NCBI GenBank assembly: GCA_003599415.1
Contig: QZKB01000019.1
Span: 49,830-113,829 of the forward strand
Length of the DNA: 64,000 bases
Direction: 5' to 3'
Origin: Ignavibacteriales bacterium
Lineage (GTDB): Bacteria > Bacteroidota > Ignavibacteria > Ignavibacteriales > SURF-24
Shown here one piece after another: positions 1-8,522 of this stretch. The translations under genes and the position numbers were made by a program. The stretch's first letter is position 1, and each line of letters opens with the position of its first letter. A model generated the notes under the pieces. It did no database searches. It was not told the DNA's origin and worked only from the letters and a program-made list of their open reading frames with translations.

Positions 1-587
1 AGATCTTCCATTTCACCTATAACCGTCCATGAATACGGATGACCTTTAGGATAACAGTTAGCAGGAATTAAATCCCACGCAACAGAGTAGGGTTGATTCT
101 GACCCTGCCGTTTTTCGTTCTGAACTACACCGCGTTGTTCATCAAGTTTATCCTGTGTAATTGCACCAATAAGATGACCCATCCTGTCGGATTCCATCCA
201 AAGGGCAAGATCAACTGCTGAAGTAGGAACGTTCTGAAAGTAATTAGTTCTGTCTTCACTGGTAGTTCCATTCAGGTCTGTTGCACCAACTCTTTCCAGT
301 GCCTGGAAATAATCGTTGTTATAATTTTCACTTCCGTTAAACATTAGATGTTCAAAGAGATGTGCGAAACCGGTTTTTCCAGCTTTTTCATTTTTAGAGC
401 CCACGTGATACCAGATATTAACCGCTACAATCGGGGCTTTATGATCTTCGTGGACAATTAATGTCAGACCGTTGTCTAAAATGAATTTCTGAAAAGGTAT
501 TTCAATTTCATCAATTTTTTGTGCAAAGGTCGCCTTAAATGAGAAAATAAAAAGTACAAGAAAAATTCGGGAAAGCATTTTTTTCAT
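1..587 (-). CDS. M16 family zinc peptidase, N-terminal part (cut by window edge)
   Basis: The visible 195 residues begin with a signal peptide (MKKMLSRIFLVLFIFSF...) and then run into an insulinase-type M16 domain. The inverted zinc motif HxxEH (H-L-F-E-H) lies at 348-362, followed by the typical LMFNGSENY stretch. The downstream acidic zinc ligand region (EQRGVVQNEKR) is also present. M16 enzymes degrade peptides, here probably in the periplasm or at the outer membrane given the signal peptide. The 3' end lies outside the window, so it cannot be told whether this is a ~450-residue or a double-length M16 protein. The start is the ATG at 587; a second in-frame ATG follows three codons later. 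Confidence 0.9.
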   Translation of the reverse strand, partial: MKKMLSRIFLVLFIFSFKATFAQKIDEIEIPFQKFILDNGLTLIVHEDHKAPIVAVNIWYHVGSKNEKAGKTGFAHLFEHLMFNGSENYNNDYFQALERVGATDLNGTTSEDRTNYFQNVPTSAVDLALWMESDRMGHLIGAITQDKLDEQRGVVQNEKRQGQNQPYSVAWDLIPANCYPKGHPYSWTVIGEMED

Positions 588-921
588 AATCACTCCATAA
601 ATTTTACATTTATATTTAAGAAAAATATATCTAAAATACTTCTAAAAAAACAGGATTGCAGTGCCTTCTCTTGTCTGTCTAATATATCTATTAAAAGTAC
701 TTTAATAAAATGGTTATTACCTCAATACAAGGAAACAGAGAGGGATTGATTATAAAAATGAAAATACCCTATTCAAAAAATTCCTGCTTAAATTTATTTT
801 CCGCTTTTGACTTTATTTTAGAGAAATGCCTCTACTGATTTAAATTCTGATGGAATAAATTTATACTATGCAGTTATGAAATATTTTAATAATTTCTCTT
901 TTGATAAAATTGGGTTTATAT
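588..921. other. Divergent intergenic region
   Basis: An AT-rich gap of about 330 bases separates the leftward peptidase gene from the rightward histidine kinase. It must hold both promoters, but I see no convincing -35/-10 pair, hairpin or repeat in it. Confidence 0.5.
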
Positions 922-2535
922 ATGAAATCTTTCTCAGGGAATCTAAGTAAAGAAGAACTTATTAAAGAACTGGATCAGCTTAGTGAAAAAGTAGAATCTT
1001 TAAAGGAAAGCGAGCTGAATTTAAGATTTGTTACTGATAATATAGATGATGTAATCTGGCGTTTTGATGTTAAAACACAAAAACTTATTTACATCACTCC
1101 TTCCATTCAAAAAATGCTTGGATTTTCTGATGATGAATTGATAAATGAAAGATATAAATCTATCATTCCCGGTGATATATTTTCCGAAAAAATGATTAGC
1201 CTTGCCGAAAGAGTAAAAGCTTATAACTCAGGTGATATATCTGTTAAAAAACGCATAACAGAATTTCAACAGACATCTAAAAACGGGGACATAGTTTGGA
1301 TTGAGATGACAACTATCCTTATTCCGGATGAATCTGGAAAGGTAAGTGAATTGATAGGATTGTCAAGAGATATTACCAAAAGGAAAGGGATTGAGAACGA
1401 TTTGGATACATATAAAACCATTATCGATTCCTCCTTTGAACAAACATCGGTTCCAATGATGCTATTTAAGGTGCCGGGCAATTCCCTTGTTATAATAAAC
1501 ACTGCTGCTAAAGAATTTTTCGGTATTAGTGAAGAAAAAGAATACCTGGGAGCAGCCTATGAAAAAATGGAGAGAACCTGGCAGGAATTTGACAGCGACG
1601 CGAATGCGCTAAACGCAAATAACAGACCGATCGCATTAGCATTTAAAGGTATTCAAACAAAGTGCAAAGAAATTTTCATTATCCGTAAAGACGGAATTAA
1701 AAAATGGTCGCTTGTAACAAGTGGTCCAATTTATAATAAGGCTGGTAAGCTTATTGCTACATTCATGGTCTTTCCGGAAATAACCAAACTGAAAGAGATT
1801 GAAGAAAAACTTAGAAGAAACGCCGAGGAATTAAAAAATCTTAATAACAGCAAGGATAAATTTTTTTCAATACTGGCGCACGACCTCAGAAGTCCGTTCC
1901 AGGCTTTACTCGGAATTTCTGAAATTCTGTCCAACGATATCGAAAGTCTTACTCAGGCAGAAATCGTGAAATTTTCCGGAGAGCTTTATAAGGCTATAAA
2001 GAATCAGTATGAATTTCTTACACATATTCTTGAGTGGGCAAGAATCCAGACAAATAAAATTGAGTTTAATCCTTCCAGGGTAAATTTATATGAAACTGTT
2101 CTGAAAACTTTTAATCTTATGAAATATACTGCCGAAGGAAAGCAAATAACGCTTAATGCTAATGTTGATAAATCCCTGTTTGTTAAAGCAGATGAGAATA
2201 TGCTCGTTTCAATTTTACAGAACTTAATTGGTAATGCTGTTAAGTTTAGTAGGAACTCTGGCAGTATAAATGTTTATGGAACACGTGTAAATAATTATTA
2301 CGAATTATCCGTAAGCGATAACGGTGTTGGTATTGATGAAGAATCGCTTGGCAGGCTTTTTAATTTTGACACTATGTTTTCCAAAAAAGGAACAGCCGGC
2401 GAAAAAGGATCGGGATTAGGTCTTCTTATCTGTAAAGAGATGATTGAAAAGCATGGCGGTAAAATCTGGGTGCAAAGCAAAATGGGGTACGGTACAAAAT
2501 TTACATTCTCCTTGCCTGTAAGCGGATCTTTATAA
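922..2535 (+). CDS. PAS-domain sensor histidine kinase (cytoplasmic)
   Basis: Predicted soluble two-component kinase with no membrane segment. A short N-terminal coiled coil is followed by PAS domain 1 (about residues 35-155, ending in a PAC-like LSRDITKRK), PAS domain 2 (about 160-290), a HisKA dimerisation helix with the phosphoacceptor in A-H-D-L-R-S-P-F (His codon at 1879-1881), and a HATPase_c domain. The ATPase shows an N box (NLIGNAVKFS), a G1 box (DNGVGID) and a G2 box (GSGLGL). It senses through its PAS domains, ligand unknown. The frame is open from a TTG at 901, but the ATG at 922 is the more likely start. No response regulator is adjacent, so it is an orphan kinase. Confidence 0.9.
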   Translation: MKSFSGNLSKEELIKELDQLSEKVESLKESELNLRFVTDNIDDVIWRFDVKTQKLIYITPSIQKMLGFSDDELINERYKSIIPGDIFSEKMISLAERVKAYNSGDISVKKRITEFQQTSKNGDIVWIEMTTILIPDESGKVSELIGLSRDITKRKGIENDLDTYKTIIDSSFEQTSVPMMLFKVPGNSLVIINTAAKEFFGISEEKEYLGAAYEKMERTWQEFDSDANALNANNRPIALAFKGIQTKCKEIFIIRKDGIKKWSLVTSGPIYNKAGKLIATFMVFPEITKLKEIEEKLRRNAEELKNLNNSKDKFFSILAHDLRSPFQALLGISEILSNDIESLTQAEIVKFSGELYKAIKNQYEFLTHILEWARIQTNKIEFNPSRVNLYETVLKTFNLMKYTAEGKQITLNANVDKSLFVKADENMLVSILQNLIGNAVKFSRNSGSINVYGTRVNNYYELSVSDNGVGIDEESLGRLFNFDTMFSKKGTAGEKGSGLGLLICKEMIEKHGGKIWVQSKMGYGTKFTFSLPVSGSL

Positions 2536-2578
2536 AATAAAGTTTATTGTTTATATTGATTTCAAAAAGATAAACAGG

Positions 2579-3178
2579 ATGAAAACTTTAATCCCAAAAT
2601 CAGAAGCAAGAAAAGTAGTTCTCGAGCGCAAAAAAAATCTTTCGGAATCTGAAGTCACGCAAAAGACCGATCTTATAGTTCAGCGCCTTTTAAATACGGA
2701 TGATTTTATTCATGCTAAAACAATCCACTGTTATTTGCCAACCAGGCAAAATGAAGTGAACACGAAAAAGATAATTAATCTTGCGCAAAGTTTAGGTAAA
2801 CAGATTTATCTTCCCAAGCTTAACAAAACCACAAAGGCAGTAAGGAAAGCTCTCTTTACCGGCTGGGATAACCTGATAAAGAACAGCGAGGGTTACCTTG
2901 AACCTGCAATGGGATATGAAGATGACCTTTCCGATATTGATTTATTTTTTGTACCTGCTATGGCTGTTTCAATTATTGGCCAGAGAGTTGGTTCGGGTGA
3001 CGGGTATTATGATTCTTTGCTGAAAAATACTTTCGCAGTTAAATATGTTCCGGCATTTGAATTTCAGATTTTTGAAAATATTGAAACAGAGCAAAATGAA
3101 ATAAGGATTGATAAAATAATTACAGAAAGAAGAATCATTAATACGCGCGAAATTAACAAATTCAGTTTTTCAAATTAA
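2579..3178 (+). CDS. 5-formyltetrahydrofolate cyclo-ligase
   Basis: A 199-residue protein of the 5-FTHF cyclo-ligase (MTHFS) family, which converts 5-formyl-THF to 5,10-methenyl-THF using ATP. The N-terminus has the basic R-K-x-x-L-E-R-K segment. The middle has the substrate-site pattern LPTRQNEVNT. The C-terminal half carries DIDLFFVPAMAVS followed by QRVGSGDGYYD, the family's G-x-G-x-G-Y-Y-D loop, here with S and D in place of two usual glycines. Length is normal. It follows the histidine kinase by 43 bases and precedes the PspC pair; there is no obvious functional link with either. Confidence 0.85.
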   Translation: MKTLIPKSEARKVVLERKKNLSESEVTQKTDLIVQRLLNTDDFIHAKTIHCYLPTRQNEVNTKKIINLAQSLGKQIYLPKLNKTTKAVRKALFTGWDNLIKNSEGYLEPAMGYEDDLSDIDLFFVPAMAVSIIGQRVGSGDGYYDSLLKNTFAVKYVPAFEFQIFENIETEQNEIRIDKIITERRIINTREINKFSFSN

Positions 3179-3211
3179 CCACATCAGGATCATTTAACTT
3201 AAAGCCTTCAG

Positions 3212-3901
3212 ATGAACGATCAGAACAATTACAATAATGAAAATTATTCTGAAAAACCGGACTGGAATATACCCGAACCGCCACAGCAGAAAAAGAAATT
3301 AACAAGGTCTGCCAGCGACCAGATATTTTTAGGACTTTGCGGAGGATTGGGTTCCTATTTTAGTGTAAGTCCTTATATATTCAGAATATTATTTGTTGTA
3401 AGCTTATTGCTCGGAAGCTGGGGAATGTTATTGTACATTATCATTTCAGTTATTACTCCGGTTGAAAGAGAGAATAATTTTGAAAATTCGCCGGTGACTA
3501 AAAATATACATAAAGGTAAGTTGTTTGGGTTTATGCTGGTTATCCTTGGTTTGTTTCTTTTTTTAGATAATCTGAATTTGTCCGGGCACTTCAACCTGCT
3601 TGGGTTCCGGCAGCAATATATATTTCCTCTCCTGATAGTTCTATGTCTTATTTATCTCGTCCTTAATTCACATATTGATCTTCAGAATACTGACAGTTCT
3701 GAAAAACTTTCACTCTCTTCAGATGACAAACTGCTTACCGGAGTATGCGGAGGACTAGCGGATTATTTAAATATAAGCTCTTTCTTAACAAGGAGTATAT
3801 TTTTAACTTTCATTTTATTAACAGTTGGTTCAGGCATTATAATTTATTGGATACTTCTCCTGTTGCTGAAAAAAAGAAAGGGCAACGTTAATGCAGCCTA
3901 A
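3212..3901 (+). CDS. Membrane protein with two PspC domains
   Basis: 229 residues with two copies of the PspC domain, at about residues 27-85 (SDQIFLGLCGGLGSYF, then a hydrophobic pair) and 168-222 (DDKLLTGVCGGLADYL, then a hydrophobic pair). A hydrophobic region lies between them. The N-terminal 25 residues are rich in Asn, Pro and Gln and look disordered. In other bacteria PspC belongs to the phage-shock / envelope stress response, but there is no pspA here, so that role is only inferred. The gene overlaps the next one by 11 bases, suggesting translational coupling. Confidence 0.85.
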   Translation: MNDQNNYNNENYSEKPDWNIPEPPQQKKKLTRSASDQIFLGLCGGLGSYFSVSPYIFRILFVVSLLLGSWGMLLYIIISVITPVERENNFENSPVTKNIHKGKLFGFMLVILGLFLFLDNLNLSGHFNLLGFRQQYIFPLLIVLCLIYLVLNSHIDLQNTDSSEKLSLSSDDKLLTGVCGGLADYLNISSFLTRSIFLTFILLTVGSGIIIYWILLLLLKKRKGNVNAA

Positions 3902-4421
3902 ACAAAGTTTTAAAGTTATTCAAACAACTGTCATTGTATTTTCGCTTGCATATATTTTAAATCTTATTGGTTTTATTGATGCGGATAGCTCGACGCTGAT
4001 TTCATACGGATTGTTGTTCTATGGAGTAATATCGGTTTACTTATCAATTGGAACCGAACAAAAAGGATTCCTGTTTTTTAATGCAATGGTATTTATGACG
4101 GGTGTTATCTTTTTCCTGACCGATAATTTTGTTTTTATAAATCCTGTTTCGCTTCTAATTCCGGCAGTTTACTTTATATTTAGCGCAGGCCTTATAGTTT
4201 TATTTTTGGATAATTACCCGGAAAAAATATTCCTATTTACTGCGGGCTCTTCATTTTTAATGGGTTTAATAATTATCCTGTTGTACGGTAATTATGATTT
4301 CAGAGTATTGCTTCAGGGGGTTAGTGATTTCATACTTAAATTTTACCCGCTTGCAATTATTCTGTCAGGATTATTTCTTTTCTTCAGAAGAACAGAAATC
4401 AATTTTCCCGAAAACAAGTAA
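3891..4421 (+). CDS. Polytopic membrane protein coupled to the PspC gene
   Basis: A 176-residue protein that is almost entirely hydrophobic, with five or six predicted membrane helices, one of them at each end. It has short polar loops and no catalytic motif. I do not recognise the family with certainty; the arrangement recalls the LiaF/LiaI-like membrane regions often found beside PspC proteins. Its ATG lies inside the 3' end of the PspC gene, so the two are almost certainly made together and may form one envelope-stress complex. Confidence 0.7.
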   Translation: MQPKQSFKVIQTTVIVFSLAYILNLIGFIDADSSTLISYGLLFYGVISVYLSIGTEQKGFLFFNAMVFMTGVIFFLTDNFVFINPVSLLIPAVYFIFSAGLIVLFLDNYPEKIFLFTAGSSFLMGLIIILLYGNYDFRVLLQGVSDFILKFYPLAIILSGLFLFFRRTEINFPENK

Positions 4422-4423
4422 AC

Positions 4424-5740
4424 TTACCTCGTTCTTCTTTGCTGAATTGTAGTAGATAAATATTCTGTTCCTTTTGGTTGTTTAGCTTCTTTACTTTCTT
4501 CCAAAGTTAACACAACAGAATTAATCTCTGCCGGGTTAATATCCGGGATTTCACTTAACGGAATGTACTCAACATCTTTCTTTGGAATAAATGAGCCTAA
4601 AGATAATGCCGTATCTTTTACGTTAACCCACAGATGGTAGAACATTTTGTCGTTTGAGTGAGGCATGTTATATAATTGAATCAATCCTTCGTGTGCAGAA
4701 AAATCAATTATTAGTTTTCCAAATCCGGTTGGGTTGCCAATTGTACCATTCAGGTTAAGGTTCCAGACATCTTTTGAGCTGAGAAGGGAAAGAATTCTTT
4801 GTACTTTATTAAGTCTTATTAATTCCTGGTTTAGACCATCAACCTCACTTCTTAAAGAAATAATTTCCTTTTGTGATTTGTCATTTTCCTGGGTGAAGTA
4901 GAAAAAGATAAACGCAGCAGCAACAAGAGAAAGAATTAATACAATGGTAGTAAAAATAATAACGCCGGTATTACTCTGCTTACCTTTATATTCGGCAATA
5001 TGAACATCCTGCGGATACTGGAAAGGTTGTTTGATTTTATTATCGTCTTTAGGAAGTTCTTGATGTAAATCCTGTGTACTTTCAGCTTCTTCTTTCTCTC
5101 GTAATTCCTGAAACTGAATCTCATCAATTAAAGCTTTTTCATAGCTTTTATCTTCAGTTTCTTCTATCGGTTCGCTGATAGCCTCGGTTTCATAATAGGA
5201 ATCAAGCTCAATATCATTTACGGAATTAATGTTTTCGTTATCCTGTTCTTTTTCCTCATTATCTGCCGGTTGAACTTCTGTTACATATTCCAACGTGGCC
5301 GGATAATTATTTTCTTCTAATAATTCGTTTTCAAATTCCGGATTACTCTCTTCTTTTAATTCAAAATCGGTTTCATGGTAAACTTCTTCTTCAACAATAT
5401 TTTCAGGCAGGGATTCTTCTTCATTCAAGAATTCTTCAACAGGTGGCTCCACAGGCTCTTCATAAACAGGTATGCTTTCATCTTCTTCCGGTTTTTCCAC
5501 GCTTAGTATTTCCGATTTATACTTACGTAATTTTTTTGCAATTTCATCTTTAACATAAGTGCCCGGTTTTTCGGGTTCTAATATTGCCGGTAAAAAGCTT
5601 ATAACATTCTGCAATTCGCCAAGTTCAATCTTGTCTATGTTCAGGTATTTGAATTTCTCTACAAAGATTTTCATTTCATCATAATCTAAGCAGCCCGCAG
5701 TGTATGCGTACATTAACTCGTTAAATTTTAATTCTTCCAT
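4424..5740 (-). CDS. RskA-type anti-sigma factor with long acidic linker
   Basis: 438 residues. The N-terminal ~75 residues (LMYAYTAGCLDYDEMKIF..., then a helix pair ending KKLRKYK) match the zinc-free anti-sigma domain of RskA-like proteins. A roughly 165-residue stretch very rich in Glu and Asp follows, then a single membrane helix at about 258-282, a coiled-coil spacer, and an extracytoplasmic RskA C-terminal beta domain (TGFGKLIIDFS...FYHLWVNVKDTALSLGSF...). It would hold the adjacent ECF sigma factor at the membrane. The start lies 4 bases after the sigma stop codon, as usual for such pairs. The acidic insert makes it nearly twice the usual ~230-residue length. Confidence 0.8.
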   Translation of the reverse strand: MEELKFNELMYAYTAGCLDYDEMKIFVEKFKYLNIDKIELGELQNVISFLPAILEPEKPGTYVKDEIAKKLRKYKSEILSVEKPEEDESIPVYEEPVEPPVEEFLNEEESLPENIVEEEVYHETDFELKEESNPEFENELLEENNYPATLEYVTEVQPADNEEKEQDNENINSVNDIELDSYYETEAISEPIEETEDKSYEKALIDEIQFQELREKEEAESTQDLHQELPKDDNKIKQPFQYPQDVHIAEYKGKQSNTGVIIFTTIVLILSLVAAAFIFFYFTQENDKSQKEIISLRSEVDGLNQELIRLNKVQRILSLLSSKDVWNLNLNGTIGNPTGFGKLIIDFSAHEGLIQLYNMPHSNDKMFYHLWVNVKDTALSLGSFIPKKDVEYIPLSEIPDINPAEINSVVLTLEESKEAKQPKGTEYLSTTIQQRRTR

Positions 5741-5744
5741 ACTC

Positions 5745-6338
5745 TTATTCTTTTTCTTTAATTAAATTTTCTTTCAGGTTATTTAAAGCGATTTTTACTT
5801 TACCCTTAACCGTTGATAAGGGGATCTTTAATTTATCCGCAATTGCACTTTGAGTGTAACCTTCATAGTATGCAAGATGAATTACGTATTTCTGTGCATC
5901 AGTTAGTTTCGAAAGAGTTTTTTCAACATTACCTTTAATCTGAAACGCCGTTGAAATATCTACGCTATCAATTTTGGGTGATAGCCTTGGAATAATAAAA
6001 ATGTCCTCATATTCATTATCGTATGGAGTTGTAACAGGATTCGGAATTCTTGTCCGGCGTAAATAATCTACAGCTTTATTCCTTGAAATTGTTACTAACC
6101 AGGAATAGACATTGTTAATGCCGGGATCGAACTCGGATTTTCTTTTCCAGATTAACTCAAACACATCAACTAAAATTTCTTCGGCAATCTTTTCTTTGAT
6201 AACAATTTTCTTGATGAGTGTATAAAGTAGTTCGGAATACCTGTCGTATAAAATTTCGAATGCTTTTGAATCGTTTTTGAGGACTTTCCGAAAAACCTCT
6301 AAATCGGTGAGAGAATCATATGTGTTCACAAATACCAT
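5745..6338 (-). CDS. ECF RNA polymerase sigma factor (SigK/RskA-partner type)
   Basis: A sigma-70 family member with region 2 (DSKAFEILYDRYSELLYTLI...ILVDVFELIWKRKSEFD...VYSWLVTISRNKAVDYLRR) and region 4 (LSKLTDAQKYVIHLAYYEGYTQSAIADKLKIPLSTVKGKVKIAL). It is probably sequestered by the downstream anti-sigma factor and released by an envelope signal. The frame extends to a TTG at 6362, but I prefer the ATG at 6338 (197 residues), which puts region 2 at the usual distance from the start. Neither start has a good Shine-Dalgarno sequence. The target regulon cannot be read from this window. Confidence 0.85.
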   Translation of the reverse strand: MVFVNTYDSLTDLEVFRKVLKNDSKAFEILYDRYSELLYTLIKKIVIKEKIAEEILVDVFELIWKRKSEFDPGINNVYSWLVTISRNKAVDYLRRTRIPNPVTTPYDNEYEDIFIIPRLSPKIDSVDISTAFQIKGNVEKTLSKLTDAQKYVIHLAYYEGYTQSAIADKLKIPLSTVKGKVKIALNNLKENLIKEKE

Positions 6339-6461
6339 CCTGAATGGTTTTAACTTTTGCAAAAGTAAAATTATGAAAAGTAAAAATCAAATTACCTTAA
6401 GACATACAGAGATAAGAAAAATGGAACGATAGTAATTTATCGTTCCATTCTAAAAGAAATT

Positions 6462-7007
6462 TTATAAATCGGCAACCAATTCAAACGCAACATCCAATGT
6501 ACATTTTAAATATATATTGGTATTTGCAGGAGTTACATTTTCCAGGTCTAATGAGCCGGTAAAAGTTTTGTTCGATGAACCATCAATGTAGTTATTAACT
6601 GCAGTCATCTCTGCCTGGGTTAAGGTTAACAGCATTGCTTTATTTTTATAATAGTCTGCCGGTTTTACATCATTGAACGTATGTGTAAATAACGTGTTTC
6701 CGTTTGCATCTTTCAGGGTTAATATCATATCTCCCTGCAAGGATGGAGTATCTATTGAATCGACAGTTACAGAAGCTGCAACAAAAGAAATATCTTTTAT
6801 TTTATTCTTGTATTCTTCGTAAACATCCGAATCTTCAAGGCTGAACGAACTTGTCTGCGGTGTAATGTTATTTGTGTTTCCCTGGATTATAAAGCTGCGT
6901 TCAACAGAAAAATTCTGGACAAGCTCGTCAAATGCATCAAGAATGCAGCCGCTGTACAGCACACTTAATAAAATTGTTGCAACAAAAATATATTTATATC
7001 TTTTCAT
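6462..7007 (-). CDS. Secreted lipoprotein of unknown function
   Basis: 181 residues starting with a lipoprotein signal (VLYSGC lipobox, Cys near residue 21). The mature part is beta-rich with no motif I recognise. It is preceded by a clear AAGGAG ribosome binding site and starts 11 bases after the upstream outer-membrane protein gene, so the two form an operon. The lipoprotein may be an accessory of that barrel, which is an inference from context only. Confidence 0.7.
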   Translation of the reverse strand: MKRYKYIFVATILLSVLYSGCILDAFDELVQNFSVERSFIIQGNTNNITPQTSSFSLEDSDVYEEYKNKIKDISFVAASVTVDSIDTPSLQGDMILTLKDANGNTLFTHTFNDVKPADYYKNKAMLLTLTQAEMTAVNNYIDGSSNKTFTGSLDLENVTPANTNIYLKCTLDVAFELVADL

Positions 7008-7018
7008 TTTTTTTCTCC

Positions 7019-7906
7019 TTAGAATTCAAAAGTTAATCCGGCAGAAGCCACGGACATGGCACCAAGGCTGTAGTCTGCATTAAGCACAAGAAAACCTAAA
7101 GAAAGAGCTCCGCCTACAGTTAATCTAACGGTATTATCACCTTCAACTTCCGCAGATATTTTTCTGTCGGTACGAACCAATGGATTTCCGCTTGCAGGAT
7201 CACCTTTAATAGTATAATCAAATGTCAGCTTTGATGATTCATACTGTAAACCGCCGTAAGCTGTAAACATGCCAAAAGTTTTACTTGCCTGTGCACTAAA
7301 AGCAAGATGGCTGGAACTAATTAAATTTTCAACATCAAATTTGTTATACATAATCTGGACTGCAAAATCTAACGGAACGAGAGGAATGTACTGGCTAACG
7401 CTGTGCTTAACACCAATTCCGAAAAGAGTAATGCTTCTGTCCTCAACTTTAAGAGGTACATAGCGGACCAATAATTCTGTTCCCAGCAAACTAACAGTTG
7501 CCTGCGGATAAAATATCGGAAAGTTTGTTTCGTTGATTCCGTTGGGATAGGTTATCATTCCGTATGGCCCCGCGTATACACCGCCTTTATCGCCAAAGAT
7601 TGTTGCTGTTTCTTCAACTCCGTTTGCCGACGAATAACCTTTGGGCAGGTTTGGCTTAAATGTTAATTGATCATCCGGAATAAAAATCATCATTGCACGA
7701 ACACCAATTGAAAAGCCGAATAATGATGATACCTTAGCAGTATAAAATGTACCGGTATTCATCCCGATTCCAAATGCCGTTACAAGTGGTTTCCCGAAAT
7801 TTTTAACCTCGTTTTCATCAAGGAAACTGAATTTATCATCTACCTGGGCAAATGAGATATTAAAGGCTAAAATTGATATGAGCAAAAGAGTAGAAAGTTT
7901 TTTCAT
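7019..7906 (-). CDS. Predicted outer-membrane beta-barrel protein (DUF6588-like)
   Basis: 295 residues with a signal peptide ending FNISFAQ. The mature protein consists of alternating beta strands with many Gly, Tyr and Phe residues and ends in ...SAGLTFEF, the terminal aromatic expected for an outer-membrane barrel. It resembles the DUF6588 group of Bacteroidota/Ignavibacteria proteins; no biochemical function is known to me. It is the first gene of a two-gene operon with the lipoprotein at 6462-7007. Confidence 0.65.
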   Translation of the reverse strand: MKKLSTLLLISILAFNISFAQVDDKFSFLDENEVKNFGKPLVTAFGIGMNTGTFYTAKVSSLFGFSIGVRAMMIFIPDDQLTFKPNLPKGYSSANGVEETATIFGDKGGVYAGPYGMITYPNGINETNFPIFYPQATVSLLGTELLVRYVPLKVEDRSITLFGIGVKHSVSQYIPLVPLDFAVQIMYNKFDVENLISSSHLAFSAQASKTFGMFTAYGGLQYESSKLTFDYTIKGDPASGNPLVRTDRKISAEVEGDNTVRLTVGGALSLGFLVLNADYSLGAMSVASAGLTFEF

Positions 7907-8012
7907 ATAAATACTCCTCTCAAATTTTTATTTCAGGTGCATATTAATATAATTTGGAGAAAAAAGAAAGTATTAAAATCACTTTTGAAGAAGGCTGAGG
8001 CTCCCTTCGACT

Positions 8013-8025
8013 CAGCCAGAGGCTG
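8013..8025. repeat. Dispersed palindrome CAGCC-AGA-GGCTG, copy 1
   Basis: A 5-bp stem around a 3-base centre. On the minus strand the context reads TTTATCAGCCTCTGGCTGAG then TCGAAGG. Near-identical text recurs at 39342-39354 and 60916-60928, with a variant (AAGCC-AGA-GGCTT) at 36254-36266. All four are intergenic. Confidence 0.75.
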
Positions 8026-8099
8026 ATAAATCCGCACAGGGTACGGGCGGAGTGGAAACTGGAAATTTGGAATTGGTTATTGAGAATTAAAAGACCACT

Positions 8100-8241
8100 G
8101 TCAATCGATGGCAATTCCATTGTCATAAAGTTGTCATTAGCTCGCTGCGCTTACGTCATTCAGTTGTAATTCGATGGTAATACAATTGTAACTCAGTTGT
8201 CAATTAATTGTCAGGTATTGTCATTAAGTTGATAGAGACAA
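8100..8241. repeat. Intergenic array of degenerate 11-bp units
   Basis: Units of the form NRTTGTCATTC / NATGGTAATTC repeat with their G at 8100, 8111, 8122, 8133, 8155, 8166, 8177, 8188, 8199, 8210, 8220 and 8231. The step is 11 bp apart from one 10-bp step, and the 22-bp step holds a conserved insert (AGCTCGCTGCGCTTAC) that keeps the phase. Similar arrays occur at 11513-11590, 60994-61052 and 61191-61250. Function unknown. Confidence 0.8.
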
Positions 8242-8522
8242 AGGCTGAGAAAAAGCTGAAATTGAAAATTAGTAACTGCGAATTGGGAAATGGAAATCGA
8301 AGAATTGTGAAAGAAAAATTTTGCGATCTAAAAAAAATGTTAAAAATTATTACAACCCAATATATTTGAAGCCTAATAAACTGGTCTTCTCCGTTTCTCC
8401 CATTCTCCGATTCAGATTTATAGCCGAATCACTAATTCTGGCTGCTGCTATTCCCTTAGCCTTTACCTTATCATTTTAGTATATTTGCTATCCGTTTAAA
8501 TAGAAAAAATGGACAAAGAATT

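Larger units (their letters stand above)
7907..8522. other. 616-base repeat-filled intergenic region
   Basis: No convincing gene. It contains the CAGCC-AGA-GGCTG palindrome (8013-8025), AATTGGAAA-type simple repeats (about 8050-8090 and 8260-8300), and the 11-bp phased array described separately (8100-8241). The alaS promoter must lie at the right end, but I cannot define it. Confidence 0.7.

Noticed and set aside
8100..8241. 11-bp phased repeats as a CRISPR array
   Set aside because: Units are short, degenerate and without unique spacers; no cas gene is present in the window.
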